Origin: Gracilimonas sp034520725
GTDB lineage: Bacteria; Bacteroidota; Rhodothermia; Balneolales; Balneolaceae
Direction of reading: 5' to 3'
Assembly: GCA_034520725.1 (NCBI GenBank)
Contig: JAXHNH010000001.1
Span: forward strand, 62,001 to 126,000
DNA: 64,000 nucleotides
The notes under the pieces are model-generated. The model was given only the letters and a program-made list of their open reading frames with translations. It had not been told where the DNA came from and did not search any database. Made by a program: the position numbers and the translations under genes. Shown here piece by piece: positions 37,083-44,547 of this stretch; position 1 is the first letter of the stretch, and each line of letters starts with the position of its first letter.

Positions 37083-37688
37083 TTATGATCGGCTAGTTAA
37101 AGTGATACGGTTTCTGCCGAGTTCGACCAATCCCTCGTTTTCCATTTGTTTTAGCAAACGGGATATAACCTCTCTCGCGGTGCTAAGCTCCTGCCCAAGT
37201 TGTTCATGAGTGATCTTAATGTCTCTGGAGCCTGATACTTCAGCTTTTTTTTCCAGGAATTGAAGCAGCCGTTCATCCATTTTTTTGAAGGCAATAGCGT
37301 TGACTACATCAAGTAATTCTTCGAAACGTTTATGATAGATCTGAAAAACATAATTAAGCCACTTTGGATCCTTGCTCATCAATTCCCTCATTTTACCGAT
37401 GGGGATGAAAACCACTTCGGTTTCTTCCTCAGCAACCGCTTTGACCTTGCTGGTATCGTTGTATAAAGCAGCAAGGAAAGACATGACACAGGTTTCGCCG
37501 GGTTGCAGGTAGTACATTACCATTTCGCGGAACTCATCGTCCGATTGCATCACTTTTAGACTTCCCCGCAACACAATTGGGATGGATTGAACAGGTGCAT
37601 CTTCGCTGACGATCTCATCACCGGCTTTAAAAGTTTTGGTGATCCCATAGTTTTTTAAGGAAGAACGATCGGGGAGAACTTGATTCAT
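37083..37688 (-). CDS. Crp/Fnr-family transcription regulator
   Basis: 201 residues: an N-terminal cyclic-nucleotide-like beta barrel (about 15-120), a long dimer helix (about 120-145) and a C-terminal winged helix with HEQLGQELSTAREVISRLLKQM as the recognition region. The N-terminal Cys cluster of true Fnr is absent, so oxygen sensing by Fe-S is unlikely; Dnr-like heme/NO sensing is possible but not shown. It is divergent from the nos cluster, which it may control. Confidence 0.88.
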   Translation of the reverse strand: MNQVLPDRSSLKNYGITKTFKAGDEIVSEDAPVQSIPIVLRGSLKVMQSDDEFREMVMYYLQPGETCVMSFLAALYNDTSKVKAVAEEETEVVFIPIGKMRELMSKDPKWLNYVFQIYHKRFEELLDVVNAIAFKKMDERLLQFLEKKAEVSGSRDIKITHEQLGQELSTAREVISRLLKQMENEGLVELGRNRITLTSRS

Positions 37689-37836
37689 AGGGGTCTTTGT
37701 TTTTTACTAAACCTACATAAAGTTTTGCTATCTATCCCGACTAAAATGAAGGTTCAACTCATTAACTATAATGATTCTAAATAATAGGGATCAAGTGCTT
37801 TACCGAAAAATTTATATTTACTTCATATATAAAAGT

Positions 37837-37844
37837 TAACTTTG
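37837..37844 (+). promoter_or_regulatory. Candidate -7 element of the nos cluster
   Basis: TAACTTTG fits the Bacteroidota TAnnTTTG box and lies 55 bases before the cytochrome c start. A TTG at the usual -33 spacing is not evident. A nearby AAAGA-N8-TCTTT inverted repeat at 37856-37873 could be an operator. The remainder of the 37689-37898 gap is AT-rich and shows nothing else. Confidence 0.4.
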
Positions 37845-37898
37845 TCTTAAACATTAAAGATAAAAAAGTCTTTTAATTTAAAATCAGGTCAAATCATC

Positions 37899-38378
37899 AT
37901 GAAATTAACCCGAATTATGATCGCTGTAAGTTTGTCTCTCGCTTTTATACTGAGCGGCTGCGGAGGCAACGGAGACGGCGGTAATCAACAACAAACAGAA
38001 GCCAAGCAACAAAACGAAAGCGGACTTTCAGCTTTTGAACAGGAACATGGCATAGGTCCGGTTACAGAAACCATCTCTTTAGGAGATGAAATTGATATGG
38101 AGCTGGCGCAAAAAGGTAAAGAGATCTTTGATATAAAATGCACTGCCTGCCACAAATTGAACGAACGCTACATTGGCCCAGCCTTGAATGACGTACTTGA
38201 ACGTCGTTCCCCAACCTATGTAATGAACATGATCCTAAATCCGGATGGTATGGTAAAAAATCATCCGGAAGCCAAGAAAATGCTTCTAGAATATAATATG
38301 AGTCCTATGCCAAATCAGGGGCTAACCCAGGAAGAGGCAAGAGCTATTGTTGAATTCATTGCATCTGATCTTGAATAA
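37899..38378 (+). CDS. Lipoprotein cytochrome c, first gene of the nos cluster
   Basis: 159 residues: signal peptide with lipobox LSGC (residues 18-21), a low-complexity Gln-rich linker, and one class I c domain with KCTACH heme motif and a distal Met in the MSPMPNQGLT loop. Immediately upstream of nosZ (43 bases), it probably donates electrons to nitrous oxide reductase in the periplasm, a role seen in clade II nos clusters. Confidence 0.9.
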   Translation: MKLTRIMIAVSLSLAFILSGCGGNGDGGNQQQTEAKQQNESGLSAFEQEHGIGPVTETISLGDEIDMELAQKGKEIFDIKCTACHKLNERYIGPALNDVLERRSPTYVMNMILNPDGMVKNHPEAKKMLLEYNMSPMPNQGLTQEEARAIVEFIASDLE

Positions 38379-38420
38379 TAAATCTTAAAACTTAACCCAT
38401 CAATCAAAAACAGAAACACT

Positions 38421-40397
38421 ATGAATAAACAAAAGCACAGTCATCTATTTTGGATGCTTCCAGCTGTTATACTGTTAAGCGTAACGCTTTTCGGATGTAA
38501 TGGCAGTAACGGAAATTTCAGCAACAATATGGATGCCGCACAAAAAGTATATGTAGCTCCGGGTGAGCTCGATGAATTCTACGGATTTATGTCTGGTGGA
38601 TACAACGGGCAACTGGGAGTGTATGGAATACCATCAGGGCGCCATATTTTTACAATACCGGTATTTTCACAAGCACCCGTTAACGGATACGGTTACAGTG
38701 ATGAAACCAAAGCCATGCTTAACACAACCCATGGTTTTGTGCCTTGGGGAGATGCTCACCACCCTGAGCTTTCTCAAACCAATGGTGAGACTGACGGACG
38801 ATGGATCTTTATGAACGAGAATAACACTCCGCGTGTAGCTCGTATCGGTCTTGACGAATTCAAGACTCAGGAGATCATTGAGATCCCGAACTCAGCCGGT
38901 AACCATGCCTCTGCGTTTGTTACCCCAAATACAGAGTATGTATCTGCGGCTACCCGTTTCAGTATCCCAATGGATGCTGATATGAGCAACATGGATGTGC
39001 CTATCGATTCTTATAAGGATACTTTCAGGGGTACCATCTCCTTCATTAAAGTATCTGATGAGGGTAAGATGAATATCGATTTTCAGATCCTGATGCCGGG
39101 GTTTGACTATGACTTGTCTCACGCCGGTAAAGGGCCATCTGATGGATGGTCATTCTTCACCAGTTACAACAGTGAGCAGGCTCATACCTTATTAGAGATC
39201 AACGCTTCTAAAAATGATAAAGACTTTATTGCCGCTATAAACTGGCGTAAGGCCGCTGAGTATGCAGCAAATGGTGAAGGCACAATGATGCCCGGTAAGC
39301 ATGTGCGAAACTATATTGATCATGATGAAGGTGGTATTGCCAAAACTGAAACTATTGACGAAGTACGTGTTCTTGACCCTCGGGAATTGGAAGGCATCGT
39401 TTATTTCCTTCCTACACCCAAATCACCTCACGGTGTAGACGTTGATCCAACAGGACAGTACATCGCAGCCGGTGGTAAACTGTCAACGGTTATTCCGGTT
39501 CATTCCTTTGCCAAGATGATCACCGCTATTGAAGAGGAAGATTATGCAGGTGAAGTAATGGGTATTCCGGTTCTGAAATATGAATCCATATTGCATGGTG
39601 AAGTGGAAAATCCCGGTTTAGGACCTCTTCACACCGAGTTTGACGGTAAAGGCAACGCTTATACCACGGCTTTTATTTCGTCTGAAATTGTGAAATGGGA
39701 TATCGAAACCACTCAGGTTCTTGATCGAATTGACGTTTATTATTCACCGGGTCACTTAATGATACCGGGTGGAGACAGTCAAAATCCTGATGGAAAATAT
39801 CTGGTAGCTTTGAACAAGATCACCAAAGACCGTTACCTGCCAACAGGCCCTGAAATGTTTCACTCAGCACAGCTGATCGATATTTCCGGTGATAAGATGC
39901 AATTGCTGCTCGACTTCCCAACTGAAGGTGAGCCACATTATGCACAGGGTATTGCAGCTGAAAAAGTTATGGAAAATCAGAAACGTTTCTATAAGCTTGA
40001 AGAGAACTCTCACCCCTTCCGTGCAACAAGTGAAGCTCAAACTAAAATTGAGCGTGATGGTAAAGAAGTTCATGTTTACATGACCACTATCCGTAGTCAC
40101 TTTACACCTGATAACATTGAAGGTATCAAGGTAGGCGACAAGGTATACTTCCACGTAACTAACCTTGAGCAGGATTGGGATGTACCCCACGGCTTTGCGA
40201 TTAAAGGAGCGAACACTTCTGAAATATTAGTCATGCCTGGAGAAACCCTGACGTTGATCTGGGAGCCTAAAGAAACGGGAGTATTCCCATTCTACTGTAC
40301 AGACTTCTGTTCAGCACTTCACCAGGAAATGCAGGGATACGCAAGAGTATCTCCGGAAAATTCAGATGTCGAATTGAAGTACGGAACTGGTCAATGA
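38421..40397 (+). CDS. nosZ: Nitrous oxide reductase, clade II (Sec-exported lipoprotein form)
   Basis: 658 residues. Instead of a Tat signal, the N-terminus is a lipoprotein/Sec signal (LSVTLFGCNG), the hallmark of clade II. The beta-propeller domain bears the CuZ His ligands in GDAHHPE, AGNHASAF, SPHGVDVDP, GPLHTEF and HYAQGI. The C-terminal cupredoxin domain carries CuA in FYCTDFCSALHQEMQGY, with His in VPHGFAIKG. It reduces N2O to N2 in the periplasm. A strong terminator follows, so the downstream accessory genes need read-through or a separate promoter. Intact frame. Confidence 0.96.
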   Translation: MNKQKHSHLFWMLPAVILLSVTLFGCNGSNGNFSNNMDAAQKVYVAPGELDEFYGFMSGGYNGQLGVYGIPSGRHIFTIPVFSQAPVNGYGYSDETKAMLNTTHGFVPWGDAHHPELSQTNGETDGRWIFMNENNTPRVARIGLDEFKTQEIIEIPNSAGNHASAFVTPNTEYVSAATRFSIPMDADMSNMDVPIDSYKDTFRGTISFIKVSDEGKMNIDFQILMPGFDYDLSHAGKGPSDGWSFFTSYNSEQAHTLLEINASKNDKDFIAAINWRKAAEYAANGEGTMMPGKHVRNYIDHDEGGIAKTETIDEVRVLDPRELEGIVYFLPTPKSPHGVDVDPTGQYIAAGGKLSTVIPVHSFAKMITAIEEEDYAGEVMGIPVLKYESILHGEVENPGLGPLHTEFDGKGNAYTTAFISSEIVKWDIETTQVLDRIDVYYSPGHLMIPGGDSQNPDGKYLVALNKITKDRYLPTGPEMFHSAQLIDISGDKMQLLLDFPTEGEPHYAQGIAAEKVMENQKRFYKLEENSHPFRATSEAQTKIERDGKEVHVYMTTIRSHFTPDNIEGIKVGDKVYFHVTNLEQDWDVPHGFAIKGANTSEILVMPGETLTLIWEPKETGVFPFYCTDFCSALHQEMQGYARVSPENSDVELKYGTGQ

Positions 40398-40415
40398 TGA
40401 TTTGACCTCCATCAT

Positions 40416-40442
40416 GGTTGGGGAGCTGATACCTCCCCAGCC
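40416..40442 (+). terminator. Terminator or attenuator after nosZ
   Basis: GGTTGGGGAG at 40416-40425 pairs with CTCCCCAGCC at 40433-40442, then TTTTCACTTTT. It lies between nosZ and its accessory genes, which would make nosZ mRNA more abundant than the accessory mRNA. Confidence 0.8.
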
Positions 40443-40478
40443 TTTTCACTTTTATTTATATTTATAAACGAGGTAATT

Positions 40479-41048
40479 ATGAAAACATCGCACAAAATAT
40501 GGATGGCATTTGCAGCACTTTTATTGATAGGTGTTTACTTCGTTCCTATTTGGGGAATCAGTATGGAAGCTCCGCAGTACCCTGAAGGGATCGGGATGAA
40601 GATTATGGTTAACAATATTGAAGGGCAACAGCCTAACGATCTTCAGAATATTAACGGGTTGAATCATTATATCGGCATGAAACCGATAGAACCGGCTTCA
40701 ATACCTGAGTTGAAGATCATGCCGTACATTTTCGGCTTTTTGATCATTACCGGGCTGATCATTGCAGCAACCGGAAAAAGAACGCTGATATTGTTTTGGC
40801 TGGGTATTTTTATCCTTGTTTCTATTGCCGGACTGGTTGACTTTTATCTGTGGGGCTATGATTACGGACATAATTTGAATCCGGATGCTCCTATCAAAGT
40901 CCCGGGTATGACCTATCAGCCACCATTGCTGGGCAGTAAACAATTGTTGAATATCAAAGCGACATCTTTGCCACATATTGGATTCTATTTTGCATTAGTT
41001 TCAATGAGTATTGCAGGACTGGTATGGTGGAAAAGTGGAGAAAAGTAA
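40479..41048 (+). CDS. nos-cluster membrane protein of unknown function
   Basis: 189 residues with about four membrane helices (about 9-25, 88-104, 107-125, 166-183). A periplasmic loop between helices 1 and 2 includes GIGMKIMVNNIEGQQPN and LNHYIGMKPIE, and another includes PGMTYQPPLLG. Met and His residues in the first loop could bind copper, but this is inference. Similar proteins occur between nosZ and nosL in Bacteroidota-type nos clusters. A good AGGTAATT leader precedes the ATG. Confidence 0.75.
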   Translation: MKTSHKIWMAFAALLLIGVYFVPIWGISMEAPQYPEGIGMKIMVNNIEGQQPNDLQNINGLNHYIGMKPIEPASIPELKIMPYIFGFLIITGLIIAATGKRTLILFWLGIFILVSIAGLVDFYLWGYDYGHNLNPDAPIKVPGMTYQPPLLGSKQLLNIKATSLPHIGFYFALVSMSIAGLVWWKSGEK

Positions 41049-41094
41049 CTTTTAAATCATAAAGAAATTTAGATAAATGTAATCGAGGTCGGTT

Positions 41095-41569
41095 ATGAGA
41101 TTGCGTAAATATATTAAATTCATGATAACTGCTTGTGGTGGTGTTGCTATTTGCAACAGCTTGCAGTCAGGAACCGGTTGAAATTCATTATGCCAGTGAC
41201 GAATGTGCACACTGTAAAATGATGATCACCGATGAACAATTTGCGGCTCAGCTGGTAACAGAAAAAGGCAAAGCGTATAAATTTGATGCCATAGAATGTA
41301 TGGCCGTTTATCATCGCCAAAACAAAGATGAGTTAAGCGGTTCCAGGCTGTGGGTCAGTAATTACAATGATCCCGGCACTTGGCTGGATGCCTTTGAGGC
41401 ACAGTATGTAAAGAGTGAGGTTATTAAAAGTCCTATGGGTGAATCACTATTAGCCTTGCCTACTAAAGAGGCGGCAGAAGAACATATAGAAGAAAGACCG
41501 GGGCGAATGCTGCTCTGGGATGAGGTCTCCCAAATTGAAATGAATTTGGGAACGGGAATGCAAAAGTAG
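41095..41569 (+). CDS. nosL: NosL copper-binding lipoprotein, frame break in the signal peptide
   Basis: The mature part is a clear NosL: YASDECAHCKMMITDEQFAA with the metal-binding Cys/Met set and FDAIECMAVY. The upstream ATG 41095, with GAGG six bases before it, opens MRLRKYIKFMI, but the zero frame then diverges. Dropping one A at 41126-41128 joins this to LLVVVLLFATACSQEPV, a perfect lipoprotein signal. The restored length is 157 residues; the 475-base span is one over a multiple of three. NosL delivers Cu(I) for NosZ maturation. Without the correction the only start is an internal GTG at 41135. Confidence 0.85.
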
Positions 41570-41602
41570 TATTTCCGGTACAAAAATAAATGGAGGTCAA
41601 AA

Positions 41603-42844
41603 TTGAAAGGTTTAAAATACATAACCATGGCGGGAGTGTTTCTACTCGCCGGTTCTTTTGTATCGGCTCAAACCGTTACGGTTTCTCCTGAAGGAGAGAT
41701 ATCAACAATTGCTGAGGGCTTGGACCTTACCCAGCCATACGATACGCTTGTTATCAAAAAAGGAACGTATCGTGAATACAATCTTAAGGTTGACAAACCT
41801 CTTACAATTATTGGTGAGGAGCGGCCGGTAATTGATGGTGAGAAAAAAGGATTTATACTGGTGATAACCGGAGATGATGTGACGGTTAAAGGGCTTGAAG
41901 TTCGCAATACCAGTACCAGTTTTATGGAAGATTATGCCGGGATTCTGGTAGAAAAAACTAAGAATACGATCATTGAGGATAACAGGCTGATCGACAACTT
42001 TTTTGGAATCTATCTGGCTGAAACAGATAAGGCTGTGATCCGAAACAATTATCTCACGGCTTCGGGAGAGAGAGAAACTACATCCGGCAACGGTATTCAT
42101 CTTTGGTATAGCAAGGACACGAAAATTGAGGATAATTACGTACGAGGCCACCGCGACGGACTCTATTTTGAGTTTGTGGATGGGGCAACCATTACCAATA
42201 ATATGAGTGAGGAAAATATACGTTATGGGATTCATTTTATGTATTCTGATAACTGCAGCTATCGTGAAAATACGTTTAGAGATAATGGAGGAGGGGTAGC
42301 TGTGATGTATACTTCCAATGTTGAGATCATTGGAAACCGGTTTGAGGATAATTGGGGATCTTCTGCCTATGGTATGCTATTGAAGGAGATCAACCGAAGC
42401 CGAATAGAGAACAATCATTTTGAGAACAATTCGGTGGCACTTTACATAGAGGCTACGAGCAGAAACGAGGTAAAAGGAAATACATTTCGGCAAAACGGTT
42501 GGGCGGTAAAACTGATGGCAAACTCAACGGACAACGTGTTTAGTGAGAATAATTTCATTGCCAACTCATTTGAAGTTTCCACCAACAGCCGAAGAAATTT
42601 CAATGAATTTACGGGAAATTACTGGAGTCAGTACGAAGGTTACGATCTTGATCGGGATGGAGTAGGAGATGTTCCGCATCACCCGGTACGGCTTTTTACC
42701 ATACTGGTTGAGAAACAGCCACAGGCTTTACTTTTGTTGAGAAGCCTGTTGATCGACATGCTGGATGCAGCCGAAAAAGTTATGCCTGCATTAACTCCTG
42801 AAACACTTATTGATACCAAACCACAAATGGACCAGCTACAATGA
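41603..42844 (+). CDS. nosD: NosD periplasmic copper-maturation protein
   Basis: 413 residues: a signal peptide (ends SFVSAQ) and a right-handed beta-helix of repeated IxxNxF/ VxxNxI turns, such as NNHFENNSVALY and NNMSEENIRYGIHFMYSDN, as in NosD and carbohydrate-binding CASH domains. NosD works with NosF and NosY to build the CuZ centre. The start is TTG 41603; a strong GGAGG six bases upstream supports it over any downstream ATG. Its end overlaps nosF by four bases. Confidence 0.93.
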   Translation: MKGLKYITMAGVFLLAGSFVSAQTVTVSPEGEISTIAEGLDLTQPYDTLVIKKGTYREYNLKVDKPLTIIGEERPVIDGEKKGFILVITGDDVTVKGLEVRNTSTSFMEDYAGILVEKTKNTIIEDNRLIDNFFGIYLAETDKAVIRNNYLTASGERETTSGNGIHLWYSKDTKIEDNYVRGHRDGLYFEFVDGATITNNMSEENIRYGIHFMYSDNCSYRENTFRDNGGGVAVMYTSNVEIIGNRFEDNWGSSAYGMLLKEINRSRIENNHFENNSVALYIEATSRNEVKGNTFRQNGWAVKLMANSTDNVFSENNFIANSFEVSTNSRRNFNEFTGNYWSQYEGYDLDRDGVGDVPHHPVRLFTILVEKQPQALLLLRSLLIDMLDAAEKVMPALTPETLIDTKPQMDQLQ

Positions 42845-43551
42845 TTGAACTAAGAGGATTAAAAAAGAACTTTGGTCAATTGACCGTTTTGGATGATCTC
42901 GATCTGGAAATTCCTTCGGGTCAGGCCACCGGAATTGTAGGCCCAAACGGCTCCGGGAAAACAACAATGATCAAAAGTATTCTTGGGTTGGTTAAGCCCA
43001 CTGAGGGTGAGGTAAAGATTGACGGCGAGCTGGTTAACGACAAGTGGGAATACCGCGAGAAGATCGGGTATATGCCCCAGGTGGCCCGTTATCCTGAGAA
43101 TATGACCGTGGAGGAATTATTTCGGTTTATAAAGAATATTCGGGGAGATCAACCTTCTTCTGAAGAAGAATTGATCAAACACTTTGGGCTGGAATCGGAG
43201 TTGAAAAAACGAATGCGAACACTATCCGGCGGTAACCGACAGAAGGTTGGAGCGGTGTTATCTATGATGTTCAACCCCGAAATACTCATTTTTGATGAGC
43301 CTACTGCCGGACTTGATCCTCGCTCAAGCGTACAATTCAAGAAAAAAATGGTTGAGTTAAAAGAAGAGGGTAAAACCATTATGCTTACCACACACATTAT
43401 GAGTGAGATCGAGGAACTGGCAGACTACCTGATATTTATCGTGGAAGGCAAGATCAAATACCACGGCCCGATGGACGCATTACTGAATGAACATAAAGAG
43501 CAGCGCCTTGAAGGTGCCGTTGCTAAAATGATGGAGGAAGAAGCAGCATGA
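42841..43551 (+). CDS. nosF: NosF ABC transporter ATPase
   Basis: 236 residues with Walker A GPNGSGKTTM, the ABC signature LSGGNRQK, Walker B ILIFDEPTAGLD and the switch His in TTHIMSE. It powers the NosDFY complex that matures NosZ's CuZ cluster. ATGA overlaps with nosD before and nosY after show translational coupling of the three genes. Confidence 0.96.
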   Translation: MIELRGLKKNFGQLTVLDDLDLEIPSGQATGIVGPNGSGKTTMIKSILGLVKPTEGEVKIDGELVNDKWEYREKIGYMPQVARYPENMTVEELFRFIKNIRGDQPSSEEELIKHFGLESELKKRMRTLSGGNRQKVGAVLSMMFNPEILIFDEPTAGLDPRSSVQFKKKMVELKEEGKTIMLTTHIMSEIEELADYLIFIVEGKIKYHGPMDALLNEHKEQRLEGAVAKMMEEEAA

Positions 43552-44370
43552 AAACGTTAACCATTCTAAACTACCAATGGAAAGATCTCGTCCGTGGCAA
43601 ATGGATCTTCGGATATGCATTGATCTATTTATTGATCACAGATGCCCTTATTCGTTTTGGCGGAGCAGGCCCTAAGGCGTTGCTCAGCATCTCGAACGTG
43701 ATGCTTCTTCTTATTCCCCTTGTTGGAATGATCTATGGAGCGCTATATCTTTATCAGTCAAGGGAATTTACAGAGCTACTGCTTGCACAGCCTTTAAACC
43801 GTAAAACCCTCTTTTGGGGTCTTTATGGGGGGCTGGCTCTTCCCTTATCAGCAGCTTTTATTCTGGGAACCATTGTGCCCATGCTTTATAATGGTATGTT
43901 ATTTGGTGATCAGCTCATGTCCATTTTGTTACTGCTTGGTTTAGGGTTGATCCTGACGCTTTTGTTTACCGGAATAGGCTTTTGGCTGGGACTTGCATTT
44001 TTTGAAGACAGGATCAAAGGGTTTGGGATTTGCCCTGGTTGGCTGGCTATTCTTAGCTGTATTATATGATGGCCTGGTTTTGCTGACGATCTTCGTTTTA
44101 GGCGATTATCCAATTGAAAAACCCATGCTTGCGTTGACGATGCTCAATCCCATTGACCTGGCACGAATAATTGTATTGCTTGAGTTTGATATCTCAGCTT
44201 TGATGGGTTATACCGGCGCTGTGTTCAATCGTTTTTTTGGCAGTTTCTATGGAATGATAACAGCCATTGCAAGTATGTTGGTGTGGTTGGCTCTTCCACT
44301 TGCGGGGGCTACACGGAGATTTCGAAAATGGATTTTTAGTGGTAGCATTAATAAGGAAACTGACATTTAA
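43548..44370 (+). CDS. nosY: NosY ABC transporter permease, one frame break
   Basis: Membrane partner of NosF with six helices. The zero frame runs MKTLTILNYQWKDLVRGKWI through LAFFEDRIKGFG, then leaves the pattern and stops at 44069. Removing one base (A 44028) continues FALVGWLFLAVLYDGLVLL, the MLNPIDLARIIVLL motif typical of NosY and the end SGSINKETDI. The restored length is 273 residues, normal for NosY; the 823-base span is one over a multiple of three. The short in-frame ORF beginning at 43993 is not an independent gene. Confidence 0.88.
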
Positions 44371-44380
44371 TTCACTCTGA

Positions 44381-44455
44381 AAATTAACCGCAAAGAGCGC
44401 TAAGATTGCGCAAGGATCGCTAAGCTATGCCGCACCTCTGCGTATTGCGAGGTTA
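44381..44455. repeat. Decayed intergenic repeat with 10-base GCTAAG/GCGCAAG units
   Basis: Successive 10-mers GAGCGCTAAG, ATTGCGCAAG and GATCGCTAAG run from 44394, framed by AACCGCAA and an inverted TTGCGAGGTT near 44455. The style resembles CGCAAAG-type intergenic repeats common in Bacteroidota genomes. It lies between convergent nosY and the TonB receptor and is non-coding. Confidence 0.45.
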
Positions 44456-44481
44456 AAAAGAGGCTAACCCTCTAAAATTAA

Positions 44482-44515
44482 AAACCCTTCTCCGCTTTTA
44501 CACGAAGAAGGGTTT
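44482..44515. terminator. Bidirectional terminator between nosY and the copper receptor
   Basis: AAACCCTTCT at 44482-44491 and AGAAGGGTTT at 44506-44515 form a perfect 10-bp stem. The genes on both sides end towards it. Confidence 0.8.
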
Positions 44516-44547
44516 ACTCTTAACCAACCAACCATCAATTAACTCGT

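Noticed and set aside
11605..44028. Programmed +1 frameshifting with a common slippery site as the explanation for all nine breaks
   Set aside because: The codons before the extra base and the zero-frame codons after it differ at every site, and no stimulatory hairpin or internal Shine-Dalgarno element recurs. Kept only as a testable alternative.
43993..44370. Independent 125-residue membrane gene
   Set aside because: It is the C-terminal half of NosY; its first residues are a shifted reading of the NosY helix.
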